The position numbers and the translations under genes are program-made. Below are positions 50,666-63,790 of a stretch of DNA of 64,000 bases, one piece after another. Origin of the DNA: Epiperipatus broadwayi (lineage: Eukaryota > Onychophora > Udeonychophora > Euonychophora > Peripatidae); contig JAQFVV010006255.1 of the NCBI GenBank assembly GCA_028023455.1, positions 4,090,001 to 4,154,000 on the forward strand, in the 5' to 3' direction. The stretch's first letter is position 1. Each line of letters starts with the position of its first letter. The notes beneath the pieces were generated by a model that saw only the letters and a program-made list of their open reading frames with translations, had not been told where the DNA came from and ran no database searches.

Positions 50666-51119
50666 AACGATGACCAATTTTATAATTTTGATCAATTATT
50701 CACAATTAATTTCTTAAATAATTATCATTACAACAAAAGGAAATACTCACTATTAATTCTCCAATGTTTTTCAACTATCACTTTCCTTCTTTTAGTGTGA
50801 ACAGACTATCTCTGGCCAAGCTTTAAATAGCTAACTATTCACCATGGCAACTGGAAGAGAGTCTCAAATGAGATATTATGTTATAACTTCCATAATTCTA
50901 TTCAGTTCTTCCGCAATTCTGTTATTCTAACTCGTTAATATTTGATGATTTCTCGAAATTAATATAGCTTCTTTTATTTTTGTTTATTGTAGGAATTGTT
51001 CATTTGTATACTTTTAATGTTTTTATAATCGAATTTAAACATGTATTTACAAGTTTTATTGTGATCAATAAAAGCTTAAATTTCAAAAAAGTGAAATAAT
51101 AAATATAGATACATATCAC
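50666..51119. other. Probable LINE 5' UTR and A+T-rich spacer
   Basis: The 5' end of LINE copy B is not marked by a target-site duplication that I could find; its 5' UTR may extend to about 50870. Nothing else is visible. Confidence 0.4.
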
Positions 51120-52587
51120 ATGAAATTTATAAATGAAATTTTATTAAAAGCTAAGAATAAAGCTATTGATAGCTATATAAATTATAATTTATACCCATTA
51201 TGGCTAATATGTCCAAGGATGTTTTCGAATATAAAGCTACATAAAAAAATAATCCATTGAAATTGATTTTGGTGGTGGATATTGTTATCAAATATGTAAA
51301 TATATTGAATCATTACTTCAAGATATTTAGGGTTTTGGAGAATATATTGCTGTATCATCATTTGATATTGCAAATAAAATTAACAATATAAATATAGGTT
51401 TACAAGATACAATTTCTACTTTTGATATAAATGAAATGTATGGATCGATAGAAAAAATATAGTCAATTAATATCATTTATAATGCTCTGGTTTCAAAAAA
51501 TATAAAGTCTAATATTATAGGTTTTATTATAAAAATATTACATTTTATTGATAAAAATATGTATCACATGATCATCATCTCATACTAGCACATAACTGTA
51601 TGGAGAGTTTTGCCTTTGTTTAAAAATATTTATGTTAATTTTAATAATGAATATTAAAAATGAGTTATGGTTAGCCAATGGGATTTCCTGATGTTGCTCA
51701 AATATGTAACTTTGTTATATCAACTTATGAAGGTAAAATTTAAAGCAAGCAAAATATCAAATAATTAAAATATATCATAGATATGTGGATGATGAGTTTA
51801 TTTGTGAGAGTCATGATATAATAAAGTATTTATTCAATGAATTAAATCAGATTAAGGATTTTAAGAGGGCTATAATACAAGAAATATGTAATGCCATAAA
51901 ATTTTTGGATATTAAAGTTATATGTAATGGATACAATTTGAATTATTTTATTAGAATAAAATCAATTGAAACTAGAAGATGTATTCCATATGAATCAAAT
52001 GTACCTTTAAATCATAAGTTATCTGGATTAAAGTCATTCTTATTTTGAAATGAAAAATTGTGCAAGTATTCTAGTGACAAAATAAAAAATGTAAATTTAT
52101 TTGTTAATGATTTGTTGAAAATGGGTTATAATAAAAATATTATTACTTATATTATTAAAAAATTTAAAAAGAGTTAACAATATAATCAAACTAAAAATAA
52201 TATGGACCACAATACTATTTATATCAAGGGAACAAGTTAGATTTATGAGAAAAATTTATAATGGTTTGTGTCAAATTGTTTTTTTTTTCTTGATAAATAA
52301 TACAAATAGATTAATTAACTACTCTAAACGTAAAAATTTAAGTTTGAATCAAAATTATATTATATATAAATTAATATATGAACGTGGCTTACAATACATC
52401 TAGATGTACACTAGAAGAAAAAATAAAAGAACATACACTTTTATATAAAAAAGTTCAAAAAGATAAACAATTAGGAAAAGATTAAAATAGACCTTCAGCA
52501 TTTGATCACAATAAAACTTGTAAATACAGGTTTAAATTTTATTATAAAAACATGAAAATTATACAAATTGAACAAATATCCAATTAG
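51120..52587 (+). pseudogene. Penelope-like element with YVDD reverse transcriptase and decayed GIY-YIG end
   Basis: Plus-strand PLE. RT motif A: STFDINEMYGSIEKI (about 51420-51463). Motif B: PMGFPDVAQICNFVIS (about 51675-51725, PMG retained). Motif C: RYVDDEF (51779-51799) at the head of an 87-codon open frame that continues with IQEICNAIKFLDIKV, matching the PLE block FT.E.E...i.FLD. Then come RRCIPYESN..LNHKLSGLKS and a KIKNVNLFVNDLLKMGY helix. The endonuclease is decayed to NTSRCTLEEKIKEHT and FDHNK...ENIL-like remnants ending at a TAG at 52585. Several stops and frameshifts. The N-terminal part before 51120 is missing or unrecognisable. Confidence 0.82.
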
Positions 52588-53720
52588 GATAAAATGTAAA
52601 AAAATGCAAATGAATATAATTATTGCAAGATATTTGTATTGTTGATTTTAGTTAAGTTTAGATAATTTTTTAATAAAAGACATGTAATTGTACATAATCA
52701 TTAACTCCATTGTTGTGGTGGATTCATTTTAATTAACCATGAGTTATTCATAGAATGATCAGTTGGCAATAGTGATCTTATGTTAATTATTTTGAATTGT
52801 TTTTTTTTTAATTTTTATTAAGGATAGGAATATATGATGCATATATGTTGTCACATATAGCTTCCTTATAGTATATAAATAGCTAAATAAGGAGTTTGAT
52901 TAAAGGTCATCTATTTAATAAAAAAATATTTATTGTTTTGAATGAATCTGAAATAAATGAACCATTTATTTAGTAAATTTTTAAAATGAAATGTTTTTAT
53001 TTAAATTATTATTGTGCAAATAATAACAATGCCTTATTAGAATTAAAAAAAAGAGAATCACATGATCACAAGTCAGTGTTAAGAAAAAAACATTGTGTTT
53101 TGTGTTGTCATAACTACAGAAATGATTTTAGCAAGAAGATACTTTCTTTTGCTTAAAATTTTATGTTTATATTTGACCTTACATTATAAATATATTTGGA
53201 ACATTTAGCAAAAAAATATGCATTGTGGGTCAAATAACTTAGAGAGAGGAGAGCTGTGTTTAAAATAAAATGGATATCACAAACACTATGCTGACAGCCA
53301 TAAAGTTAAGATAATTAAATTCACCTTGGATTGCAATATCAAAAGGAATAATAATTAGATATCATCTAATAATTAAACTGCTTATAGATCCCTATGTTTA
53401 TGTTTTTTCTAGCAAAAAAGATACCAAAGGAAACATCATCGAATAATGGAATATCAGCCGAAGTCATATATATGTAAAACTTTTGAAACAGACACCAATA
53501 AAAACCTGCTTTTTAAAGTAACACTGTCAAATAAGTTTCATTTTAAAAAAAGAAAAAGAAATGGTTAAAAAAGAATGATAATTTTAACAATAAACATTAA
53601 TTAAAGTTTTTTTATTATTAATAATTTCCATTAATATAACTTATTTGGAATTCATTATCATTTAAACAATATAAGAAAGATGTTTGTTTTTTTAAAGTAA
53701 CAATATTAACGTTTTTTTAA
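52588..53720. other. A+T-rich non-coding DNA
   Basis: No feature that I can support. Confidence 0.5.
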
Positions 53721-53862
53721 AAGAGTTTATATTTAACTCTTTTGTGACTATATGGTTTATAATTTAAATGTATATCATACCTATCAATTATAAGAGTTTA
53801 TATTTAACTCTTTTATGACTATATGGTTTATAATTTAAATGTATATCATACCTATCAATTAT
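53721..53862 (+). repeat. 71-bp tandem duplication
   Basis: Two abutting 71-bp units (53721-53791 and 53792-53862) differ at one base that I can see (TTTTGTGAC and TTTTATGAC). Each starts with AAGAGT...ACTCTT, a small inverted repeat. Confidence 0.9.
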
Positions 53863-54769
53863 AATCATAAAAAGAAAAGAGGAGGTAAATCATAAAATAT
53901 GATAGGATATTAGATTGCATTTGGTAAATTAGAATTATAATCTATATTTTATCCTCCTCAATGAGTTAATGCTTATTTCAATAAATTTATATTATTATTA
54001 TTAATATTTAAAACAGCATTACGCTGTTGCACATGCGCTTTGAAGATTTTGACTATAAATGAATGAATACTAACACTCAACCACATGATGTAGGTATTTT
54101 GGATTTTCCTATTCTATCAATCATTATAAAATTATTTTATTACCCAATTTATTTTACAATTAAGATAATTCATTGTATATCCCATACTATATTTTTTCAT
54201 CAAATAAGTTATCATTTATTTAATTGTATCTTCTTTGCCAGGCAAGATACTCTTTCTTTGGACCAATGGCACATTACAAAATTCATGAGTCCATTGTAAA
54301 TATAGATTTAAATTGCAATAGAGCCATTTGTGAATCAACATATTTATTGTCTATTTTTAGTTATATATTTTAGTTGCACAAGAACAACATTTATGTAATA
54401 TATTTTAGAATGTCTAAATATTTAGTGCATAAGTGCAGAAATCACTTGGTTGATGATTGTATTATATGTAGTTACCCAAAATCTATGAGGTACTCACAAG
54501 CCAGTTAGTGACACACACTTATAATATTTTCTATTACATTCATGATTACCTAAATGTGCAAGCTATTCCATGAACAGCACTTATTTTAGTTTTACATTTC
54601 AGCAGGCTTTATTAATTTTCCTTTACATTTGGTTCACCCAACTATAACAAAAAGAAATATTATTATTCATGAAATAATATTACCCTCCTTAGCATTGTTT
54701 ATATGTTTTAGAGATTATTTTCCATGACAATATATTGAATCAAATATTTCCATAGATTGTTATTTATAA
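53863..54769. other. A+T-rich non-coding DNA
   Basis: No feature that I can support. Confidence 0.5.
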
Positions 54770-54880
54770 TAAAGAATAGAAATGAAAAGATAATATCCAT
54801 GTTAGTAGAAATAATTTCTTGGTACATCAAAGATTAAAGGTTATTTCTATTTACATGGATATTATCTCATTTCTATTCTT

Positions 54881-54882
<2 letters not shown>
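54770..54882. mobile_element. Foldback/MITE-like element beside an AT microsatellite
   Basis: Arms 54770-54814 and 54841-54882 are inverted copies (TAAAGAATAGAAATGA...GATAATATCCATG and its complement) around a 26-bp loop. A TA microsatellite follows immediately. Confidence 0.72.

Positions 54883-54883
<1 letters not shown>

Positions 54884-54951
<68 letters not shown>
54884..54951 (+). repeat. (TA)n microsatellite
   Basis: About 30 TA units with one ACTTATAA interruption near 54913-54921. Confidence 0.92.
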
Positions 54952-54955
<4 letters not shown>

Positions 54956-56406
54956 TAAAAGTGGATACCTAGAGAAAAATAAGTGAAACAAAAATTGAAA
55001 AGTGAAATGTTAGACAGAGCCAATAGAAAGTTTTGTGCAATATCTTCTACTTAAGCTCAAATGTCACTTGACTTACTAATCATAGAATTAAGTAATAAAT
55101 CATAATAACTTAAATATCATTTATTAAACTATTCATACCTGAAATGATGTATAATACTAAACTGCTAAAATACAGATTTTTTGACTTCAAAAGTGTTTTC
55201 ACAAAGATTATTGTGATAAATTTATGGTGCAATATTTAATCATTATTACGGATATTGTGATTTTGTTTTCTAATTAATCTTAAACAAAATATATATAATT
55301 TAAAATTCAAGATTTATTATAATATTATAATTGTTTTTCTCTAATAAATTGTTTTTCTCTTCACTAGTGAAAATTGTAATTATTATAATAAGAAAATAAC
55401 ATTCTAACAAATAGCTCATATATCTGCAATATACTTAATACATTCTATTATACTCCAAAGACTAAAAATAATAAAAATAAAATATTTTTTTTTAAATTTG
55501 TTATGTAGAAAAATAAAATTATATAAAAACTGCACATTTTTCATTTTATATATAAATACAAAAATATAATACAAAAAATTACTTTCTTTAAGATAATTTT
55601 AATTACATAACTAAATTGAAAAATTAATATTAATGATAATATTTTTAAAAAAATCCCACACCAAGTACAAAGTAATATTTTACATATAGATGTGTATTAA
55701 ATTCATCATAGACAAAAAATATTTAAAAAATTAGTGTTAACGATTGATATTCCTAATGTCCAGAAATAAACATCATTTTCATTAGAATTTATAAAACATT
55801 TTTAAATATTAACAAACTTTGAAGAAGATTCAGGCTAAAATAAGATCAATAAAAAAAAACCTCAGATTTTTCTAACAACAGCAACACAGATACTAAGAAC
55901 AAAAAATAAAACAGCAAATTCTTGTAAATTTTCATCTAAAACAAGGCAATACTTTCAAAAATAATGTTTTAAAATAGTGTTATTAAATATTATGAGAAAA
56001 AAAGGATAATATAAAAAATATAACTATAAAATAGCAATAACAACTAGAAGAAAGAACAAATGGCTTAAAAATAAAAAATAATAGGTTGGTATTGAAGAGA
56101 AAATGTTTTCACTAGCAAAAAGAAATAATAACAGTTTAAAAAAAGATATGAATTTTGTGAAAAAATTATACAAAAAAAAACACAAATGAGAAACAAAAAA
56201 AATGTAAAGTATATTTTAAATTAACACATAAAATCTATAGTAACAAAAAGATAAGAATAAAAAAGCTTCAGGAACTGATATAGTAACTATGTATATTTTT
56301 AAAAAGCATAGTAATACAAAAATTGTTGGCAAAATTGTATATACACCTGGGTCTCTTTTTATGCGGATTTATTTAACATGATTTTGAAGTTACGCGATTC
56401 GTGTTT
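54952..56406. other. A-rich non-coding DNA
   Basis: Strong A bias on the plus strand at 55560-56330. No gene. Confidence 0.5.
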
Positions 56407-56512
56407 CACCGGAAGTCGACCTCCGATAATGCGCTATTACTTTAAATAATAAATTTTGCGCACTTACGTTATATTGAAAGTAATAGCACATTATTGGAAT
56501 TCTACTTTCATC
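56407..56512. mobile_element. Short palindromic MITE-like element
   Basis: Arms 56407-56444 and 56475-56512 are inverted copies. The left arm keeps CpG sites (GTCGACCTCCGATAATGCGC) where the right arm has TG or CA variants (for example TGTGCTATT, read on the complementary strand). Confidence 0.68.
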
Positions 56513-57553
56513 TTAGTAATTTCAATATTTTCAGTGCTTTATAATAGTAAGATTTTATGCAATAATGAAATTAAAATCATGATTTTCACATTTTATGTAT
56601 ACACACATTAAATTTTACAAGATTATAATGTAAATTTGTTCAAACATTGTGCGTGTTAATTTTGCATTTTAAATCACATTGTTTTTGCTTTTTAAAAAAG
56701 AACATAATCAATTATTAATCATTTAGTGTCCACAAGTTTATTTTTAAAAGGTCAGTAGTAGCAGTGGGCACAATTAAAAATTAAAATCTGATTTTTAATT
56801 GTAATTACTTACAGGTGACTTGAAATTAATGTGATGTAAAACGAAATTTGATTTTTAAACGGAATTGAAAATTAAAGACAAAAATAAGAATTTAATTTTT
56901 AGTTGTTAGTTTTAATTAAATTTTTCCCAGCAGTGGTGAATAAGTGTCTTTTTATTATCATAAGTCTAAGTTCATAAACAATTAATAAAATCATCTTCGT
57001 CGTCAACAGAAAACCATTAACACAACATGAGAGTGAACTTGGCACTAGTTGTATTTCCTCTTGTGAGAATAATTGCTGAGATATTCTTGACTTCGTTTAA
57101 GGAGAAGCCAAATACATCACATCACATCACATGAGAATCTGATTTTTTACTAGTTTGCAAACGAACGTGTTTTTGGGCAAATAGCGATAATAATTAAAAC
57201 GTGTATAAAAAAATGTAAATTACTGTACTGTAAATTATGCATAAAAATATATTATTTTGAATAAAATTAAATATTATAGTTAAAAAAAGTTTGTCTTGTA
57301 TCAATTTTTTTCAAATTTGAAATTTTTTATTAGTCATATTTTATTTCCTTATTTTTTTTTTTTTTGCGCGAATTTTAAAGTAATTTTATGTTGGTGCTTT
57401 GCTTTTACACGAATTTTGAAAAATCACAGACCGCATCCCCCCTTTTTCAATGTAAGTTACGTCTATTTTTGCACGATTTCGTTTGTGCGTGTTTTCTGAG
57501 GAACCTATCTATTGCGTAAAACAAGACCTAGGTATATTTAAATGTCTAAATAC
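56513..57553. other. Non-coding DNA, slightly CpG-richer
   Basis: No gene call. CATCACATCACATCACATG near 57116-57132 is a short tandem run. The frame at 57296-57499 is low-complexity and Phe-rich, probably chance. Confidence 0.45.
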
Positions 57554-57565
57554 AAGAATGAAATA

Positions 57566-57966
57566 CGAGAATATTTTGCTCAACCTCCGGGAAGCACTCT
57601 TCATCCAGACCACAATCAAGAATGTCATCTTTGCCTACAGCAGATTGTCAATTTTTTTTACCTTTGCCATGTGGATCACCAGATGCAAATACATCTTCGA
57701 TCATGCATCTTCCAGGGTCTGCAACACCTCTATGAAGATGCTCATTTGTTCCAAAGAACATGATCAGCTTTGGCTCCAGACTGGCTACATCATCAAACTT
57801 GGAACAAAGTTACACTACCAAAAGGTTAATCAAGCTCCAGTCTCTCAGAAAGCAAATGTCGGATATATCAATATGAACTTGCTACATACACAAGTCACTA
57901 TAATGTAAACTTATCAGTCTTGTCTTAAAAGATTCTAATAAATTCTATTTTTATAAAAAAAAAAAA
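57566..57966 (+). mobile_element. 5'-truncated LINE insertion (copy C) with poly(A) and 12-bp target-site duplication
   Basis: A 401-bp insert flanked by identical 12-bp copies AAGAATGAAATA (57554-57565 and 57967-57978). It encodes the last part of a LINE ORF2: SIFFTFAMWITRCKYIF parallels NFAIWIVRNK in copy B and SLWILRCNVMF in copy A. The frame ends with a TAA at 57906-57908. A 3' UTR of about 45 bp and an A-run follow. AATAAA-like CTAATAAATTC lies about 15 bp before the poly(A). The ORF prediction that starts upstream at 57483 is an artefact of host DNA fused by chance. Confidence 0.88.
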
Positions 57967-57978
57967 AAGAATGAAATA

Positions 57979-60900
57979 ATGATGTTGACATTTAGAAAAG
58001 AGGAGGAGGGAGTAGTATTAGAAAATACAGATATCAATTTTATATAAGTTTTCATTAATATTATTTTAAATCATCTAGAGAAAACACAAGAAAACTGGAT
58101 TTAAAAGCGGTTGCTTTCCTGTGAAATTTGTTTTGAGAATAAATATTGAGTATAAAAAAATCTTTTTTTTTTCTATTTCATATACAGTTAAGAATCAATA
58201 ACTGATAAAATGGTCTAATTTTTGTAACAGTTTGACTTTTTCATAAATGTCTTTTTGTTTATAAATTATAGTTTGTACATATGTTTACAATATCATGATG
58301 TAAAATTGTCTGAGTATTAGAAGACTATCATCTTTGTTTTTTAATGGTCATTTGTTTTAAGAATAACTGTTTAGTGTAGAAGCACAAACTTTTTCGTTTT
58401 AATATATTATATACAATTGAAACTAAAATATATTACAGTTAACATAATACTAAATAGCTAAATATGTTTTGACGTGATTGTTTAACAATTAAATTTTTCA
58501 ATAAATAAGTGCATTATGAAAATTATAGTCTTTATCTATACACTTATTATGCTGCCTAATGAATAATCTAAAAATGTTTGGATATTAGAAGTTTTTAAAT
58601 TCAAGAATACCTGTAAATTAATTGAACAATCTTGTAATAATTAAACACCTGTTCCTCTCTCTTTCTTTTCTCACAAAAAATTTAAAAAAAAGTTCGCAAC
58701 AAAAAAATATGATTTATCAAATTGAATTTAATAATAGCATATAAAAAATGTTGATTTTTTTTTTCATTTTTTTAAACAATTATTAACTAAAGTAAAATAT
58801 ATTTTATCTAAGCAAATAGTAAATTAGATTGAAATATTAATATACTAAATGTTAATCTAATGATAACCATGCTTCACATCTTAATTAAATTTAAGTTATT
58901 GTTGTTTTTATTAACAAAAAATAATTTTATAAAAAAATTGTTATATATGCATTTCAATGCAATAAATGGCTCATTACGATTATAGTTTAGTTCTAACTAT
59001 TGATAGCTATAATAAAGTGTATTATGTAGGTCAAAAGTCTGATGATGATCAATGTGTTCTCACTCGGTACTGCCAAAACCGATTGAACATCTTATTCACG
59101 AACAATATCTAACAATTATTCAATTATAATTGGATTAGAATGACCTATTTTAACTTTTATACATTCATTTTCTCCTTGCAGCCGAAATTCTAATTTATCG
59201 GCAAAGTTACCGGGTTATAACAAGTTTCATTAAAAATATCTAATAAATGTCAATATCAAATGTATTGCAAATAATTAAATGATCGCAAAACAAACATTAA
59301 ACTTTAAATGAGTTCATATATTGTAACATATGTTCTGCTATGATATTGTCACGTATTAATAATTAGGCATCAAATTATTCAGAAAATTTAAACAGGAATC
59401 AGTATTGAGTTTTTAACATCTCAACCAATGAACCATTACCAAGATCTATAATTCTTGACACAAGAATATAAGTTTGCTGTCTTTTTGAAAAAATAGTGAG
59501 TCTATGTAAATATACAATTTAGATAAAACTCTCTATCTACTTATCAACATATACATATATATTATATCAATGTGTGTGCGTGTTGCGTAATTTTCAAAAA
59601 AATCTGCCACTCGTTATCTTCTAATTGCATCTCTGCTACTAATTATAGATAATCTATGTATTTATCAATTCATCCATTATCAGTCTAAAATATCCATAAA
59701 TTCATTCTGTCACATGGTAAAATATTTCTTTGGAAATAAATTAGTGATAAAATAAACATTTATTTAATAATAGTTATATTAATAACAATTGTAATATTTT
59801 GAACTGCATTAATTACTGCTAAATAATACACTTTTAAATAGTACCTAATAATACACACTCATTACGGAAATTATTTCAATACATAAAGAAAACAAAATAA
59901 TAGAATATGATAATGTGTTGTAATCAAGATATGTATATGAAATAGAAATGGTGATATGGTAGAGAGGGAAGGCAGATATTAAACAAAGGCAGGATTTCCA
60001 CTAATGGCACTGCTGATTTCAAACAATGATTTAATTGGAATTCTTAGTCATAGGATTAAAGAAAAAAGCAATTAAAAACTTCACAGTTGCAACAACTTTC
60101 ATAAACAGTTTCCTAACAGAAGCACCTAATAGCCTGTTAAATTACATACTTAACTGGTTGACATTTAATATATTAATTATAATAGAAGTGCACGTTATAA
60201 GAATATAGATGTATTAAATTTTAATTAAAACTTTCAAACACACACACGTATTTAGATGGTCAGTTTTTTAAAACAAATTTTATTATGAAAATAAATTATA
60301 TTTATAGTGATAAATACTGTTTTATTATAAAAATACAAATTAAAAAAGTTTGTTTAAGTATATAAAAATAAAAAAACAGCTATATTTATATTTGTTAAAA
60401 TAATGAAAGAGGCCTTTTCCCCGTAGATTATTAAAATTTATGAAGTAGCTTTAAATTAAGGGATGCTAGATTAAATTATTTTAAGGAAATGACGGAAAAT
60501 CGCAAACTATCATCACTATATTGTTCTCTATCATTTTAATTGCCTTTGGGAAGAAAACATGAAATCATTTACAATTCTTGATATTAAAAGTTTGATAATA
60601 TAAACATTAAAAAAAAAAAACGATGAAGGTAATTGCAATATAAAAAAAATTGAGGTAGTTAAAGTATGTTATTCATAAATCTGAAAAAAAAAAACCCATA
60701 TAAATTAATTAGTTTATGATAAGTATAACGAGATGAATATATATATATAACAACTGCGATTATTATGATTCTGATAAAAAAAAATATTAAGTAATTAAAA
60801 AAGACATCCAATAAATTATTATTATATCACTTATTTTAATTTTCTACTTTGATTAAATAAGCTACTCTTGGACTAAAATTTGAGAAATGTGAGTGAGAAT

Positions 60901-61762
60901 TTAAACATGACTAAATATAATCATTCTAAAATATTGTTTAATTTTCATTAAATTTCTATTTGTTAAATCTATATATCTATGAAAATCTTCTATTTACAAC
61001 ATATAGCTTTTTATTAGAACATTATTTAATTAGAACAGAATTCAGAAAATTATTATATTTTTAATATTTACACACAAATATATTGTCTAATTTATAATCT
61101 TTGTAAAAACTTACATATTAAATTAGAAGCAATTAATTTTCTGATCTAAATTATTTCAGACAAATGTATTTACTAAATGGTGTACTTTCAATTTACAGTA
61201 GCTGCTTTTAATTTACATTTTGCTTTGCTATAACTTAGCTTCCATATTATTTATGAAGATATACAGATAAATCTGAAGTCAAATAAACAATAGCTACATT
61301 TACAAGAATTAACTGTGAATAGCCAATAAGCAGTAACTGATCGACCAATGTCTGGTGTCAAGTAGAATATGATAGTGACTCATCAAAAATTAGATACTGT
61401 TTCTAATGCAAAAAGTATCTTCTATTATTCTTTCTCTTATTATTTTAATTTTGCTACTTTCAGTCACTTAATATGACACAGAATATAGTCAGAATCATAA
61501 GCTCCTTATGACATTGATTGCTTCTTCTTTTTTTTTTTTTTTTTTGCAACAACCTATAACACCAGGTTTTTTTTTTTTTAATTTTGTGAACAGTAAATAA
61601 TGACCTCAACATTTTTTTTGTAAGTAAGGATATCATTATGAAAACTTTCCAGAGCTCTCAACATTTAAAAAACTCTGCTTGAGAGTACATTCACTAGAGT
61701 CACTTGAAAATAAATTTTTCACCCAGAAAATGATTATATACAGAAACAAAACTATCAATGCA
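57979..61762. other. A+T-rich non-coding DNA
   Basis: A long stretch with no gene or clear element. It has (CA)n runs near 60237, poly(T) at 61529 and 61566, and TTTTCTCCTTGCAG at 59169-59182, which has the shape of a splice acceptor but has no exon-like frame beside it. Confidence 0.5.
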
Positions 61763-61911
61763 ATAGTGTCACCCAGTACAAGCCAAAGTAATCAATGGAT
61801 GCAAGAAACTAGTCCAGGAACACTGGATGAGTATGGAATAGATAGGGATTTCTTGCATAAACCTTCTTGCATCCATTGATTACTCTGGCTTGCACTGGGT
61901 GACACTACTAT
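61763..61911. mobile_element. Short MITE-like element with about 46-bp inverted arms
   Basis: Arms 61763-61807 and 61864-61911 (ATAGTGTCACCCAGT... and ...ACTGGGTGACACTACTAT) are near-perfect inverted copies around a 56-bp centre. High arm identity suggests relative youth. The ORF at 61679-61879 only spans it. Confidence 0.78.
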
Positions 61912-62326
61912 ATGGAGTTTTGCCTAAGCATGGAGAATGATGGCCATGTGATGTTTAGAGGTTTAAAATGATTATATATGTAGATGTTTTCTTTAAAGAC
62001 CTTCTTTTTAATGAAAATGTGGTCTCATAAAATCCCAGCCAAGTTGCAATATTTGGAGATTGTCTGTTTGATAGAGAGAAATAAGTGTATTATCAGTAGA
62101 AAAATAGAAGTAATAACAAAAGTTAAATATTACAACTAGTTTTCTCTCAAAATCTGGATATAGGATAAGTTTTGGGGCTAAGAAGTTAGTCAAATTTTAA
62201 GACTGATGTAGCTGATCTTTGTACAATAGATCAGAATAATAAAGTTGAACTAAATAAGTAAATGGCTACAAGTTGGTTTTTTTTTTTTGGAAGAGCAATT
62301 TACAATGTTAAAGGAGTTGATACGGT
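61912..62326. other. A+T-rich non-coding DNA
   Basis: No feature that I can support. Confidence 0.5.
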
Positions 62327-62425
62327 CTTAAATTTACATTGAGGTCTAGCAAGAAAACTTCTATTTTTGGAATTAGTGTTAAATTTACTGTGAGGTCTAG
62401 TAAAAAAAACTTCTATTTTTAGAAT
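62327..62425 (+). repeat. Direct duplication of about 48 bp
   Basis: TTAAATTTACATTGAGGTCT... (62327-62372) recurs as TTAAATTTACTGTGAGGTCT... (62378-62425), with a shared AACTTCTATTTTT block. Confidence 0.8.
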
Positions 62426-63039
62426 ATCTAGATGTATAAGCAAAAGTTTAATAAAATTAAAAAATGGTTTGTACATAAATGCCTTGAGCTTATTTTAGAT
62501 ATGTTTATGCTACAATAATAGATCCATAAAATTCAGAGAAAAAATGCATTTATTTTTTACTGGGTAAAAATCAATAAAATATTGTTTTTCCCTTCTGAGA
62601 CCATTCAGTGAACATATTGTAATATTGATAAATATTGGTTCATTAACTTAAATGGTGTTTTGATACTTTTCCATAATACATTGAAGTCCTCTCATGAATA
62701 TTTTGTTTAGACAGAAAAAATATATTATAAACATTATAATAATCAATAAAGCAAATCATATATAGCATGACATTGCTTTTATGAGCTTGTATTTACAAAT
62801 ATATAATATAGAGAGCATACCAATAGCTCAAACAAGCTCTTAATTGATAAATGCGATAAGAGAAAATATTTAAAATCTCTATCCAGAACATTCCTATCAC
62901 CAGACCAAACATTCTATGCTCAAAGTTGAGCCATCCTATGGATTACATTACAATATTGAATCAATGTAAAATGAGCTACTATTACATGAATACTTTTAAA
63001 AAAGATTGTTTGTCATGCTAAAATTCCCAAATTGAATTT
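62426..63039. other. A+T-rich non-coding DNA
   Basis: No feature that I can support, though the next element may extend into it. Confidence 0.45.
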
Positions 63040-63790
63040 TTAAATATATCATGCTGCAGACACAGGATTTTCAAAAGTACTGTTATGTGGGTATGATTAA
63101 GTCTTTTCTTATGATCTCTATCAATACACTTTATTTCTCTGATAAGGATAATATTATTAGTGACTTGATTAACAGAAAACCTAAGGCACTCTTTATTTGG
63201 CTAAACAATAATATGAATATGAAGCTTCATAAGCAATATAAAAATGTAAATCATAAATTCAATAATTTTGATGACTAAATTGAAAAAAAAAGAACATTTA
63301 TATGTCTGCAGGTGTTATTTTTTAATATGCCATGGATGTAAATAGGACCTAGAAAATGATCTATTTAAATCAATGTGGATTACACTCTTTTATTCGGAGT
63401 AATGTACTTCCTCCTCTATTCAAAATATCATCAATATTGTATAAAAATTTTCATAATCTTTTTAACAACAAAATATATAAATTCAAATGATTACATTTAA
63501 TTACATATTCATCCTATTTTATCATTTTAATTTAGACAGATATATCCACCTTAAAACTGTTTTGAATCTTAACACTGAAAAGACTGCAGGTCCAGATAGA
63601 TTCTGGAAAAGTTTTAAATTATGGTGAGGGTATATTAGCTCCAAAACTATTGGATTTTTTAAAAAAATATATGGACTTAAGTTGTACAATCTAATATTAA
63701 AGAAGTTTTCATTGTTCTAATATATAAAAATAAACAGGTAGTTAAAAAGTAGACTGCACTAATTATTATGAAATATTACTGTTATTTACT
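63040..63790 (+). pseudogene. LINE fragment, start of the reverse transcriptase
   Basis: The frame at 63051-63278 (KYCYVGMIKSFLMISI ... LINRKPKALFIWLNNN) resembles the linker between LINE endonuclease and RT. At about 63545-63620 the strand reads LKTVLNLNTEKTAGPDRFW, where AGPD is the characteristic N-terminal RT block (K..GPDg) of LINEs. Stops and frameshifts break it. The RT palm is not seen before the window edge. Possibly the same lineage as LINE copies A to C, but too short to tell. Confidence 0.6.
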